A stretch of DNA of 64,000 bases from Magnolia sinica (GCF_029962835.1 NC_080585.1:58763443-58827442), one strand, 5' to 3'; shown: positions 24,334 through 35,464, counted from the first letter of the stretch. Translations and numbers: made by a program. Notes: generated by a model from the sequence alone, not told the origin.

Positions 24334-24817
24334 AGCATGATATTGGATTATGTATTGTTAAATAATTTTTTTTTTTTTTGTGCATTTATGTTTATGTGTA
24401 TTTTTTTTATAATAAAATGCACAAAATTGAAAATAAAATATTAATAAAAATTAAAAATCAAAAAATAAAAAATTTTGGGATTTTTTGACTAGCCGAGCAC
24501 GGGCTCGGGCTAACCGAAGATTGCGCGGGTTTGCCTCTTAAAAGGTAAAATCCCCAAATCTATTTCATTTCTCACCTTTTTCCTCGGCTAGCCGGTGCCC
24601 CATTTGACCAACCCATTTTCCAAACTCACTTGTAAGTGATTTATTTTCAAATTCCTTCAAGTGTTAAGTGGTCTAATGCTAGATTAACATATTTGGGTAG
24701 ATTTTTCTTCATTTGAAATCGTTTTTGTCGTGGGTTTTGCTTCAAATCTAATATACTCTTTTTCTTCTCTTTTTCTTTGATATTTTTTTATGCATTCTGA
24801 AATGGAATATAGAACCA
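24334..24817 (+). other. Sirevirus spacer between pol and ORF3
   Basis: AT-rich non-coding sequence with T and A runs (24368-24480). A short GC-rich island at 24488-24600 has GACTAGCCGAGC, GGGCTAACCGAAG and CGGCTAGCCGG, the same palindrome-like motif found in the element's LTR. Confidence 0.55.
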
Positions 24818-25848
24818 TGAAAACGGTTTGCAAGAATCGCACCAGCTCATCTTCTAGATCAACTCCTCTTGGTGTACAGACCCTACAGTCACCGGAAGAT
24901 GATCCAGAATATGTTTAAGACTTTCGCACAGGGGATATAATCATAGAAAAACTGTTAATTTAGAGCACATTGTTAGGTTTGGTCTAGTTCCTATTCTTTC
25001 TAAAGTTAGATGGGAACACATTTTGAGTTGGGGTGGAATGACTTACTGGTCCAAAGTGCAGGGCTTGTATGCCTCCATATGTGACGTTTCACTTGAGAAT
25101 CTTACATTCTCGGTTAAATTTGTTGAAGAGACATTCACAATAACACTGCATGTTATTTCTGCATTAATGGATATAGTTGTTGTGGATGATGGAATACCAA
25201 TAGCCACATTATCAGAGAAGATGTCAAACTCTGAAAAACAAACCATCACTCATAAATTATGTCGCTTCAATGCTGAATGGCGATTGGGTAATACCCTTCT
25301 CGTAAATTAAATGCTCCCAAAATACCGCGTCTTACATTGAATTTTTACGTCTAACGTATATCCTCGAGCTGGGAATAAGACTAACCTTACTCCCTTCATG
25401 CTTAGAGTTTTTCACTCTGTTATATCAGGTATTCATGTCTATCTGCCTTCCTTAATCTGTTACATCATTATTCAGTTTTGCTTGCATCCCAAGCATGGTT
25501 CGATTCCCTTTGCTCATCTCTTGACTTGCATTGCCTTACACTATAACGTTCAAATTCCAATGTATGAGGCACCGGAATCCGAACTCCCATTTAACAATTC
25601 TAACCTGAATATGATGAACCTCACTCTCTTCTTGGACAAAGTGAAGAAGAAGAGGAAGCGTAACCTGCTGTAGACACAACCATGGAGGATATTTTTAATG
25701 AGTTGGATGATTCAAATGATCTAACTGATTTTGACTACCATCGCTCTCAGTTTGATGAGAGACTATCTGCTTTAGAGGAGAAAGTGGAGTCTTTACACAT
25801 ATTGCATGCTTCATTGGCCCAAACCCAAAAGTCTACAATGAAAACATG
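24818..25848 (+). pseudogene. Sirevirus envelope-position ORF with 'putative plant transposon protein' domain
   Basis: It starts MKTVCKNRTSSSSRSTPLG (24818), a basic Ser-rich leader, with a stop at about 24918. A second frame carries FGLVPILSKVRWEHILSWGG (about 24979-25038) and LYASICDVSLENLTFSVKF. After another break it carries NVYPRAGNKTNLTPFMLRV (about 25353-25410) and the IPFAHLLTCIALHYNVQIPM segment (about 25516-25560). The order and motifs match the plant transposon-protein domain found in ORFs downstream of pol in Sireviruses. An acidic, probably coiled-coil tail follows (about 25683-25848). The biochemical role of this protein is unknown. Several stops make this copy dead. Confidence 0.7.
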
Positions 25849-26129
25849 AAGAAGTACTTCCATCGCATCAACCGGAGTTTGCGGCTAAATGACCCCTTAA
25901 TACTTGCTCCTTCCTCTAGGTCGGATTAAGCTAGATTTCTTTATTTTGCAGACTTATACTGGTTATGTACTTAACACTTATTTTGTGCTTGTCTTGATAC
26001 TTTAGATGCTTTGATGATGTGGTTACTGACACTTGCCTTTTTATTTCATATGGTTAACGATTTCATATGCTTATTCTTATTTTCTTACTACATGCTCCTT
26101 CTATTCTTCCTTTGTCAAATTGTGACAAA
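25849..26129 (+). other. Sirevirus 3' non-coding sequence
   Basis: T-rich sequence with no ORF or other recognisable feature. It leads into the first polypurine tract. Confidence 0.4.
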
Positions 26130-26415
26130 AGGGGGGAGATGCTAGTAATATGCAATGCTATATAGTATGGGGAGAGAATGTAGGAGAGAATGCATTGATG
26201 CTATGTGTATGGAATGCTATATGTGTATTTCACCGTTATGTGTATGAAATGCTATATGTGTATTTCACAGGGGGAGTGCCAGTTGATCATCATCAGTTGG
26301 GAGCTAAAGATTACAAGCTTCAAAGACTTCAAGGGCAACTTCTATATGAAAGATGTGTATGATTGCATATTTGTAATACTAAGTGTTTTGTCACGAAATT
26401 GACAAAGGGAGAGAT
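26130..26415 (+). other. Two polypurine tracts upstream of the Sirevirus 3' LTR
   Basis: AAAAGGGGGGAGATG (26126-26140) and ACAAAGGGAGAGAT (26402-26415) are each preceded by a similar 'TTGTCA..AATTG(T)GACAAA' context. Only the second abuts the LTR. Multiplied polypurine tracts are a described Sirevirus feature. Between them is a 34-bp near-perfect duplication (about 26206-26268) around TGCTATATGTGTATTTCAC. Confidence 0.75.
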
Positions 26416-28066
26416 TGTTAGTGCTAGGATGCTGAGCATACATAGGTTGTCAAATTTTGTATGACAAACCACTTAAAAGAAGATCTTAAAAGATCGGTCT
26501 ATGTTCAAGAGAAGATCAAGCACAAAATCAGTTTATGTTCAAGAGAAGATCAAGCTCAAGATCAATCTATGTTCAAGAAATGATCAAGCTCAAGATCGGC
26601 TTATGTTCAAGAAAAGATCAAGCTCAAATTTAAGATGAAGTTAAGCCTAAATTTAAGATGAAGTTCAAAACAAAGTTCAAGCCAAGTTGAATCAGATATT
26701 TATATATCTCAGGTGGTATAAACCCTAAAAAGACCTTAGGACTAAGTGCTTTAAAAAATGTTTAATCATGGGCTTTTACATTTGTTTTTGCCTAGAATTC
26801 GGCTAGCCTAAGCTTCCCCGGCCAGCCCAACTTCAGGCCCGAAGTAAATAACAACTTTTGTTGTAATTCGGTTAGCCCGAGTTTTGGTTCGGCTACCCCG
26901 AGCTTGAAATTCGTCCAGCTCGAGAAAGTTTGGGTTAAATTCCAGCAACATCAATTTTTGAAAATCGTAGGAATTCGACCAGCTAAAGGGCAAATTTGAC
27001 TAGCCAAATTGCATTGTTCAGCCAACTGAAGTTGACCTCTGGCCAGCCAAATTTTGGATAATTCTTATCCCACGTAATCTGAAATCCGTTGAACAGAATC
27101 CGTTGAACTTAGGCTAGTTGAAGCCTATCTCGGGCTAGCCGAATTTCTAACTTCTTTGCCTATGAATTGAGTTATTCTCTCATTCCGAATTACACAAGTT
27201 AATTATCATAATTCTTCTACAAGAGAAAAAGAAGCTCAAGTTATTAGCAAGCTATTAGTTGATATTTATAATTTATTTAAATAACATTTTTAATTCCCTT
27301 TAGTCTCAGATCTTTTAAGTTTAATCTAAGAGAGTAAACTATACTCCTCTTTGAGATCTAAGCGAATTGAATTAAGTAGCTTTTGGGTTTAACAAAATTA
27401 AAATCTATAGAACCATAAACCCTTTCTATCTGACTGAACATGGCATCATTTACATTCAAGAAAGAGGTCCTTCTTTACAAGCTTCTGCTACGTCTTCTAC
27501 GGTTGAAGATAAGTATACCTCATAAAACTCTATTTATGTTTTTCTGAGATCTCCTGTGAAAATCTCAGTTAATGTTTTTTCTAACATATCTTAGTAAAAT
27601 CTTAGTTTGGGTTTTTATTATGATAGCCCGTGAAAATCACAAGGAACTGTATAAGGTTATTAAGGTGACCCTGTGAAAACCTTTTTATAGTGAAAGCCAA
27701 AATTATGGGGGAAGTAATTTTGGGAGTGGAGTAGGTGTGGATGTTTTTAAAGCACCGAACCACTATAATTCGTTGTGCCATGTGTTAAAAGCCTTATTTT
27801 TATTTTTTATAGATTGAATGTATTTAATTTCAGTTGTGTGGTGAATGTTGTAATTTTTTGATTTACTCTTGCTAGTTTGAAGTTTTAATTTTAAAGATAT
27901 TCGTGAAATAAGGTTGTCCTGCCTAAAATTTTAGGTAAAGGTTGTCCTACGAATTATTTAGAATCAAGGTTTCCATACTCAAGCAATTGAGATCTTTGTA
28001 TTATTTACATATTCACCACTTGTTTCAATTACTTGGCATTGTCCTATTCACCCTTCCTCTAGGACA
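26416..28066 (+). repeat. Sirevirus 3' LTR
   Basis: It starts TGTTAGTGCT right after a polypurine tract and ends CTCTAGGACA. An inverted relative of nearly equal length lies at 34546-36212. It contains a 34-bp tandem repeat (26503-26638) and many palindrome-like GGCTAGCC/GGCCAGCC motifs (26800-27150). Where the inverted copy has a good TATA box, this copy has CTATGAATTG (27160-27169), so its promoter looks mutated. Confidence 0.85.
26503..26638 (+). repeat. 34-bp tandem repeat in Sirevirus LTR
   Basis: Four copies begin with GTTCAAGA at 26503, 26537, 26571 and 26605, exactly 34 bp apart. Each contains GATCAAGC. Confidence 0.93.
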
Positions 28067-28510
28067 TCGTAAGCTCTCTTTTTCAATCACAAACGACCCA
28101 CGCTAAAAAATAAAGCATATTTATATAATCCGCTGAAATGTAAGGATAGATGAATCATTTGTTGAAAGCTAAATGAATGATTCAAATTATTGTCATCGGA
28201 ATATGGCAAATAGATACGATTAGTCGTGGAGGTACGCCCACCTATGGACTTGCAAAGAAATAGGAAGATATAGATAATGGGGGTACCAATGATGGTTGTA
28301 GACCCTCCAATGTCGAAGTTAGGCTGGTAGACTCAGATCAAAGGCTTAAATTTGTTTTTTTTTATTTTTATAGCTTACATCTTCTCATTTAGAGTAGCTA
28401 TACTTATAGGGTTCTTGTGTAGTTCCAAAATTGACGTATCTTCATGGGATCCCTTGGATATGCTAGGAGGTTCCTATTTATATGGGAAACTACCCTTGAA
28501 AATATCGCCG
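28067..28510. other. Unassigned AT-rich spacer
   Basis: No ORF, repeat or element end is recognised between the Sirevirus 3' LTR and the duplicated block that follows. The Sirevirus right-hand target copy should be TCGTA at 28067-28071, but its partner is outside the window. Confidence 0.4.
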
Positions 28511-29047
28511 AATATGCCTCAGCCAACATGATCTTCGATCGTGATAAACCCAAATCCTTCTTTTCTAAATCCGGGGTGAGATTCTGTTTGAATTTCTCAT
28601 TCTGCCTCTAGCAATGGTTGACTTGGTCAGCTCGAGATGTTGGGGAGCTTAGGGCCCGAGCTTCTTGCCTTATGGGTCCTTTGCCTGTGTTTGTAGATGT
28701 TCCTAGTGAGATGATTCTTTTCCTACCTAGCCACGTCTTCGGACAACTCAGCTCGGGGGCTCATCTCTTCTTTGGGAGAGTTGCTTGTTTTGTCTCCGAG
28801 CCCAGTGCTCTAACAGCCCAATATGCCTCGGCTGGCGTGATCTTCGATTGTGATCAACCTGAATCCTTCTTTTCTAGATCTAGGGTGAGATTCTGCCTGA
28901 ATTTCTCATTCTACCTCTAGCAATGGTTGACTTGGTCAACTTGAGATGTTGGGGAGCTTAAGGCCCGAGCTTCTTGCCTTATGGGTCCTTTACCTGTGTT
29001 TGTAGATGTTCCTAGTGAGATGACTATTTTCCTACCCAGCCACGTCT
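28511..29047 (+). repeat. Direct duplication, about 228 bp repeated at a 309-bp offset
   Basis: 28511-28738 and 28820-29047 are closely similar. Both run from ATATGCCTC through GATCTTCGAT, CAATGGTTGACTTGGTCA and GATGTTCCTAGTGAGATGA to CCACGTCTT. An 81-bp non-homologous spacer (28739-28819) separates them. An ORF at 28618-28920 crosses the repeat and has no recognisable domain. Confidence 0.9.
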
Positions 29048-29577
29048 TTGTACTACCCAGAAACTTGTCTTAGAACACTGGTTTCCTCATCTTTAAGGAC
29101 CTTATCTCATGGTTGGTGGTTCTTCCCATGTGATGGACCAATTCAGTTTTGCCCACAATAGTTGCCCCCCACTTCCGAGCTCGGCCTGTACGAGCTTCAG
29201 GAAGTAAGATCTTGAATTAGTCTGGAAGCGCAGGAATTCAAATTTAAATTTTAAATAGCCTAGTCTTTTTTCAAATTTTCAATTGAGCCTAGGTTTATTG
29301 TTTGCTAGTAGAGGCAGGAGCTGAAAAATCGACACTTAACGCGAAAGTCAAAAATGCATGATTATTAACACGGGATACGAGGGGATGTACATTTATAGCA
29401 GATCGCCATTTGGATTTTAGACAAATCACGGGTTGGAAACTGTCATATGAGTTGTCATGTTATTGTGTGGGCGAATCCCTTACTATCACATCAAGAGGTA
29501 TGCTAGTCGAAGTGTCACCTCGTGCTCTTGTGCTAACACGTGGTATTATACAGGAGTAAATGCAATGTATGGAGAGT
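29048..29577. other. Probable LTR sequence of the Tat-like element, non-coding
   Basis: It contains the block TTGCCCCCCACTTCC (29161-29175), reminiscent of Tat-type LTRs, and otherwise no feature. Ends could not be set. Confidence 0.35.
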
Positions 29578-29590
29578 TCTATAAATACTC
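29578..29590 (+). promoter_or_regulatory. TATA box upstream of the plus-strand additional ORF
   Basis: CTATAAATACTCC lies about 200 bp before the ORF start at 29781, followed by a C/T-rich leader. If the element is minus-oriented, this would be an antisense promoter in or beside its 3' LTR. Inferred from sequence only. Confidence 0.5.
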
Positions 29591-29780
29591 CAATCCCCTC
29601 ATTTCTTTCATTTATTTGCTTTGAAAAGTCTGAGCTTTGCCAACCTGTATCCAATCTTACCTCGGCTAGACAATTTTCGACATTTATCAGTTCTAAGTCC
29701 TTGTGCTAGAGTAGCTCTTTGGTACGTTAGACCTCCTCTCTTCTCTTTCTCCTTTCTTCTTTTTTCCTTTCCTTTTTTCG

Positions 29781-31234
29781 ATGTCTCTCGGGGAGGACTC
29801 TGATGCGGCTATGATTTTCGACTACTTCTAGGAGGAGTTGGACAAGGCATGTCCGACTCTAGGTCCCTGCCCGTTTCTGAGTCTTTCGAATCTGGTCCTA
29901 TTGGGCATGCTCCCCCTTTTGTCGAGTCTGGACACTGAAGACCACTTTCTCTGACGAGTGTGGCACCACCAGTTGAGGCAACCTCCCGACCCTCTAGTGA
30001 CCTCGTTCTCACTACCAACTCCTTCGTGTCTAGGCTGGGTGCAACTGACCTACACTCCCTTAGGTTAAAGTTCTCAATTTCCAGCTTGGTGGGACTTTGT
30101 CTCTCTCGAGTTGGGGAAGTTCCTAGTTGACCTCCCAAGGGGGAGGTCACCTTATACTTTGTATTTTTTTTTCTTACGACCTTTGTCTGCCTCTCCACCT
30201 TATAGTAAGAGAGGTCTTGTGTTGATTTCAGGTCACCCCTAGGCAGCCAAACTTGAATGTTTGGCAAGACATCTTTGGCTGTTGTATTCTCTGTCAGGTA
30301 GTCGAAAATTTCGAGCTCATGGAGAATGAGATCCTTTACTTGTACCAAACCAAGAGTAGCCTGTGCTCACATGGTTGGTACTATTTATCTTCCTGGCCTG
30401 GCAAGGGTCATGACATTATAAACAACAACTAGTCCTCTAATAAGGGATGGAAGGACAAATAGTTCTTTGCGTCAGGAGAGTGGGAGGCTCCATTGGTAGA
30501 GCTGGAGGGTTCAAGGTCTTGGGTCCTGGCCTTCTTCGCCCTGATTGGTTGGAAACAACCGGGTTACTTAACTTTACTATTTTTTTTTACTGACGTTGTG
30601 CTCTTCTCTACAGCTCTTCTCCACTCATAGCCCGGTCTCTCAGCATACTGCCAACATCAAATAAGGATCATAAGAGAGCAACCTGCTGACCAGTGGGACC
30701 ACAGGAAGTTAGTGACTGCTACGCTCCTTCATCAGTTTGGCTTCGCTCCAGCTGGTGAGTCCCATAATCACTTGTTGTCTGGTTGATCACTGTTGTTGTT
30801 GCCTCCTTACTTATTTCTCTCTTTTTTTTTACATAGATGTCTGGTCGTCCACAATTGAAGAAGAGGAAGATGTCGGTTGCGGCCGAGATGGAGCGATTGA
30901 AGGCTGCCACTAAGAAGGTAAAGTCGGCTACGGCGGCTCGACGCTCCCCTGTTGGTACTCCTCTCGGCAGGTTTGTTACCCTTGCGGTTGAGTAGCCAGC
31001 GGACGAGGCTGCCACTGAGACCACTCCCCCGATTGCCCGGGCAAAGGCCGAGGCTACTACTGTCCTCGTAGGGGGTCAGTCAACAAATGATAATGTAATG
31101 ACTGTTATGCCCGCCCACACCTCTCCCAAGGATGCTCAATCAAGGGAGGAGGTGGACCTCGATGCTTCCCCTTTGTGTGCCGAGCAAGCCCACACCAACG
31201 TGGTTCAAGACAACGAGGGAGTCTCTGAGCAGTA
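29781..31234 (+). pseudogene. Additional ORF resembling 'putative gypsy type transposon' (Transposase_28) proteins
   Basis: It starts MSLGEDSD at 29781. Recognisable family blocks are LPRGRSPYTLYFF (about 30135-30173), GWYYLSSWPGKGHD (30374-30415), SSNKGWKD (30432-30455) and FFASGEWEAP (about 30462-30491). A TDVVLFSTALLHS block lies near 30590-30628. A plausible intron has donor GTGAGT at 30755 and a pyrimidine-rich acceptor ending ACATAG at 30836. Its removal joins an upstream LLHQFGFAPA segment to a basic nuclear-type exon (SGRPQLKKRKM, Ala/Glu-rich) ending at a stop at 31232-31234. In-frame stops (for example within FDYF/EEL and after SSN) and frame changes make it a pseudogene. The function of this family is not established. 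Confidence 0.65.
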
Positions 31235-31244
31235 GAATTGTTTA

Positions 31245-33490
31245 TCGAACCAGCACGCCTGAGGTCCCTGTGGGGCTCAATCCGGTTAGTCTCTACTTAT
31301 AGTAGATCTTCAAGTCCTCAGGTGACTCTATAAGGTCCTTCCCAATTCATGATCCTTCATGCCGAGGGAGACCTCTTGAAGCACCTAATCTCCCACTTTG
31401 AATCTTTATTGCCTCACTCTTGTGTTGTAGTGCCAAGTAACTCTATGTTGGTAGGTGATTCCTGCGCACTGTCTCTGTGTGCCTTAACCTAGTCGAGACT
31501 TGATAGCATCTTTATGTCATTTTCCTTCAGTCAGAATAACTAATTTCACCTAGAGGGCATTTCAATTTCTACTGGGACTACAACCTCTGAACTGAAGGCT
31601 AGTGAAAGGGGGGTTTCCCTAGTAGTCATCCGTGTTATTGTCCGATATGCCCATAAGACATGTGGCAGATCTTCATCCCATGCTCCTTTGAATTTCTCAA
31701 GCTAAGTCTTGAGGTGGCTCTTGATGATTTTATTGACTGCCTCCACTTGGCCATTGGCTTGCGGGTGCTGAGGTGAGGCGAAGGTGTTGTGAATGCCGAG
31801 CTTTTCACATTCCTCGAAAGTTGGCGTTGCCAACCTACCTACCATTGTTGGTAATAGTGGTGTGGGGTATGCCGAATATGTAGATGATGTTTTTTTAAAC
31901 GAAGTTGGTCATTTTCTATTTGGTGATTCGAGCTAAGGGCTCAACCTCGGCCCACTTTGTGAAGTAATTGACGACAACGAAGGAAAACTTTGTATGCCCT
32001 TTATCTGTTGGTAGGGGCCCGATAATGTCGACTCCCAATTTTGCAAAAGGCCAAGGCCCACTCATCAGGAACTGCTCATGTGGCTATCGTGGCACCACCA
32101 CAAAGCACTAATACTTGTCATATTTTCTTGTAAAATGCTTGGCATCTTCATGCATGGTAGGCCAATAATATCCCTGTTGGATAGATTTGTGTGCTAAGAC
32201 TCTCCCTCCAGAGTGGTTTTCATAGACACTTTCATGGATTTCTCTCAGGACATACTTGGCCTCATCCGGTCGTAAGCATCTCAGGTAAGGTTGTGAGAAC
32301 CCATTCTTATATTGGATGTCCTCCAGTATTGTATACTGAGCAGATTGATATATGATTTTATGAGCTTTTAGTTTGTCTTCAGGCAGCTCACCTTGTTTTA
32401 GGTAGTGTATGATCGAGTGGTACATGATTGACCGAAGGGTTGCTTTCTGGTCGTGTTGACTGATGCTCGGCTTGGGTAAGAATTCAATCGGGATGGTCTT
32501 GGTGAGGTTGGTGTCGATAGCAGAGGCTGGCCAGAGAATTCACATTGGCGTTTTCAGATCTCGGGACTTGTATGATTTAGTACTCTTCGAATTCCTCGAG
32601 TAGTTCTTGAACCCTGGTCAGGTAGGTGATCATCTTTTCACCTTTGCCTTAGTATTCAGTGGTCACTTAATTAACCATTAATTGCGAGTCACTATAGATT
32701 TTTAGCTTTTTGGCTTCCATTGCTTTGGCTAATTGTAGACTTGGTAGGGGCACCTCATATTTGGCCTTATTGTCGGAAGCTTAGAAGCTGAATCGTAGCA
32801 CGTAATCGATCTTAACTTGGTTGGGTGCAGTTAGGATTAGTCCCACTCTCCTCCCTTTTGCATTTGAGGATCCGTCTACATAGATGGTTTATGTTGGGGG
32901 TGTTGCGCTCTACTCATTCCCCTTTGTGGGTGGCAGGTCCGTAGGGTAGGTAAATTATGCAATAAAGTTGGCAATGGCTTGCCTTTTAATGGTTGTCCAA
33001 GGTTGATACATGATGTCAAATTTTCCGAGCTTAATCGACTACTTGGTGAGTGAACTCGAAGCCTCGAGTCTCTCGAACACCTGGCGGAGGGGCTAATTGG
33101 TCATGACAATGATGGTATGCACCTGAAAGTAAGGCCTGAGTTGTCGGGATGATGTGACCAAGGTTAGGGCCAGCTTCTCTATCTCTAGGTAGAGTCTTTG
33201 CATCGGCCATAGCTCCAATCACATAGTAGACAAGTTGTTGGGCACCTCCATCCTCCCTGACTAGGGCTGAGTTGACTACTGTTAGCAAAATAACTAGGTA
33301 CAACAATAACTCTTCCCCTTGCATAAGCTTTGAGAGCAGTGGGGGGGACCCTAGATAAGCCTTTTGTTGTTGGAACGCTTGATCACATTCCTCTATTTAG
33401 GTCGGCTTCTTACTCCCCTTCAGCCGCTTAAAGGACAATAAGCACTTACTATGGCCCGGGATACAAATATGTTCAGTGCTGCCACTCTGC
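31245..33490 (-). pseudogene. Tat-like pol: RT end, RNase H, integrase
   Basis: Reading leftwards: the RT end (LNIFVSRA, about 33470-33447), then a block with PPLLSKLMQGEELLLYL (about 33350-33298), TVVNSALVRED and KTLPRD. Next is the Tat-type RNase H with YTICVDGSSNAKG (about 32892-32854), ASDNKAKYE and YSDSQLM. The integrase zinc finger follows (HES..ENH...YYWPTMHEDAKHFTRKYDKYC, 32251-32105) and then the core with VDIIGPLPTDKGH (about 32032-31993). The core's second conserved Asp is Asn in ITNNG (about 31853-31839). Numerous stops are present. The convergent plus-strand ORF begins to overlap at its left edge. Confidence 0.85.
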
Positions 33491-34545
33491 TTGTGAGGTG
33501 TTGTGTAACGACCCAAATTTTTATGGCCTAAGTACATACTCGTACCCAAGAATTCCATGTGTTAGTGAAGCGAATGAATGAATACTTCATCATTGTGCCT
33601 TATTATTTTTTTCCAAATTACATTAATGAAAGTACCTATTCATGAGAATAAAACCAATAAAACCTTAAGTCTTATTTCATTAAAATGTAAAAATTCAACC
33701 GAACATCAAATGCTAACCTAGGTGGAGCCTATTATAAAAGTCCATATATTTTTACATGAAACATAATTAAAAATAAACTAAAATTTAAACATCAGCATCA
33801 TTATCCCTCATTACTCAAAATAATCATCTGTAGGGAGGTCATCACTTGCATCTTCAACCTGTACATTACTTGCATCATCTGTATGGTCGGAGAGGGTCAA
33901 CACCCTACTCATAGTGATGGTTCTCCTTTAAGATTAATAATAATTTAAGTGATTCATCATAATAACAATGTAAAGGTTCCGATACACCTCATGTTACACC
34001 ATTATGAGTGGTATCAATATACACAACCAATTTATATGAATGCATGCCTAGCATAGTGTGTGTGGCTCATCATGCATAGTGACCACCATATTGTGGCATG
34101 TAATTAAAAAAAATCAGCGCACTCCGCATCCTATAACTATGGAGATTCATCAGCGTGTCTAATACTACCGTGGATTTACGAAATACTTCGAGATGGTATA
34201 ATACATGGATTAGAAAAATTATATAACACAATTTGTTTATGTATCAACTAATTGCGACATCCAATCCCAAGAAAATGATGTAACACGCACCCGCGGATTA
34301 CTTACATTGATGTGTCACCACTAACTAAATCCAAAGATTTATGCATCAACCAAGAGGGTCATTACCCAGAGTGCACTACGTCCACGATAAATATATACAA
34401 GTCACTAGTTGTGAGTCCTTCAATAAATCACTTGCATCAATAGTAATTAAATTGAATTGTGAGAGTTTTGAAACTCCAAGACACATGCTCAAGCCATAAC
34501 ATAAGAAAAGTAGCACAAAGCTAACCTGAAAGGACGAGCTATGGA
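33491..34545. other. Possible LTR fragment, unclassified
   Basis: TGTAACGACCC at 33503 resembles the TGTAACGTCTC start of the LTR-B family and of other Ty3/gypsy LTRs. The rest is AT-rich and non-coding. No matching end or target duplication was found, and it stops at the inverted Sirevirus LTR. Confidence 0.35.
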
Positions 34546-35315
34546 TGTTTTAGAGGGGGCATGAATAGGACAATACAAAAAATTTTGATATAATGCGGAA
34601 TAATAAAATAAATACTCTCAATTGCTTAAAGTATTGAAATCTTGATTCCAAATAGTTCGTAAGACAACATTCACCTAAAAGATTTAGGCAGGACAACCTT
34701 ATTTCACAATGTCTTTGAGATTAAAATATCAAACTTAGCATGAGACAATCAATTATAAGGAAAGCAATAAAGAAATAAACAATCATCACCAATGCACAAA
34801 GAGTTATAGTGGTTCAATGCTTAACCCCACACCTACTCTACTCCCAAAATTACTACCTTCGTAATTTTGGCTTTCACTATTTCAAGGTTTTCACAGGTTT
34901 ACCTTAATAACCTTATATAGTTCTTGTGATTTTCACAGGCTAATCCAATTTGTGATTTTCACGGGCTCAGCACAAAACAACCCACTGAGATTTCTGGGCT
35001 ATCTTAGAAAAACCCAAATGAAATAAAAGTAAATACGGTACTTATCTTTAGATGTCGAGTCGAAGACGTAACTATAACTTTGATTGCAACGATCTTCTTT
35101 CTTAGGATATTGATTAAGACGTATATGTGTTCAACCCAAAAAGAATATAGGGATCTAATGTATTTTCAAGTAATAAATAAAAACCCTAATGCTGCAAAAT
35201 AAATTCTCTAATTCTCAAGTAGAGTATGGATTACTCTATTGAAAATGATTAAAACTAACTTGAGAAAGAGAATAGAATAAGCTAAATTAAATATCAGATT
35301 TACCGCACAAATAAC

Positions 35316-35464
35316 TTTTTTTTTTTAGTCAGCTTGTCAGTACACTCATTGTCAGTTCACACTTCACTGTTAGCCACCCCCACTAGGGAATCGATACCAA
35401 GACCTCGGTGTTGAAATGAGGTATCTTTCACTCAGTCTACCACTTGAGCTATGGATCTAGGCGT
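35316..35464 (-). mobile_element. tRNA-derived SINE, 149 bp
   Basis: On the minus strand it starts ACGCCTAGATCC. It carries an A-box-like TAGCTCAAGTGG (35451-35440) and, about 40 bp later, a B-box-like GGTATCGATTCCC (35398-35386). It ends in a poly-A run (T run at 35316-35326). It is bracketed by a 13-bp duplication, CCGCACAAATAAC (35303-35315) versus CCGCACAAATTAC (35465-35477), matching at 12 of 13 positions, as expected for LINE-driven insertion. It lies inside the inverted Sirevirus LTR. The pol III boxes are internal. I cannot assign it to a named SINE family. Confidence 0.88.

Larger units (their letters stand above)
1..28066 (+). mobile_element. Sirevirus-like Ty1/copia retrotransposon, interrupted, 5' end outside window
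   Basis: The visible parts are the reverse transcriptase/RNase H region (1-977), the last pol codons (from 24289), an additional ORF in the envelope position (24818 to about 25848), two polypurine tracts (about 26130 and 26402) and a 1651-bp 3' LTR (26416-28066, TGTTAG...GGACA). An extra ORF after pol and repeated polypurine tracts are known hallmarks of the Sirevirus (SIRE/Maximus) lineage. The element is split by an Athila insertion at 978-24283. The duplicated target TTATG shows that bases 977 and 24289 were once adjacent. Its 5' LTR, gag, protease and integrase lie left of the window. All reading frames carry stops or shifts, so it is dead. The lineage call is inferred from architecture and motifs, not from a tree. 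Confidence 0.85.
28511..33490 (-). mobile_element. Degenerate Tat-like Ty3/gypsy element with convergent additional ORF
   Basis: Minus-strand pol (33490 down to about 31245) meets a plus-strand ORF of the 'putative gypsy type transposon' type (29781-31234) tail to tail. Tat-lineage elements are known to carry an antisense additional ORF between pol and the 3' LTR, which fits this layout. The 3' LTR would then lie within about 28100-29750, but I could not define its ends. The right side is cut at about 33490-33503 by unrelated sequence, so gag, protease and most of RT are missing. Confidence 0.6.

Noticed and set aside
29809..30348. 179-codon minus-strand ORF
   Set aside because: Shadow of the plus-strand additional ORF, which carries the recognisable protein blocks.
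30470..30540. tRNA-like stretch (TGGTAGAGCTGGAGGGTTCAA)
   Set aside because: It falls within the additional ORF's conserved coding blocks and has no second box at the right distance or tail.
35386..35451. A functional tRNA gene on the minus strand
   Set aside because: A- and B-box-like sequences are present but no cloverleaf closes. The poly-A tail and 13-bp duplication show it is a SINE.
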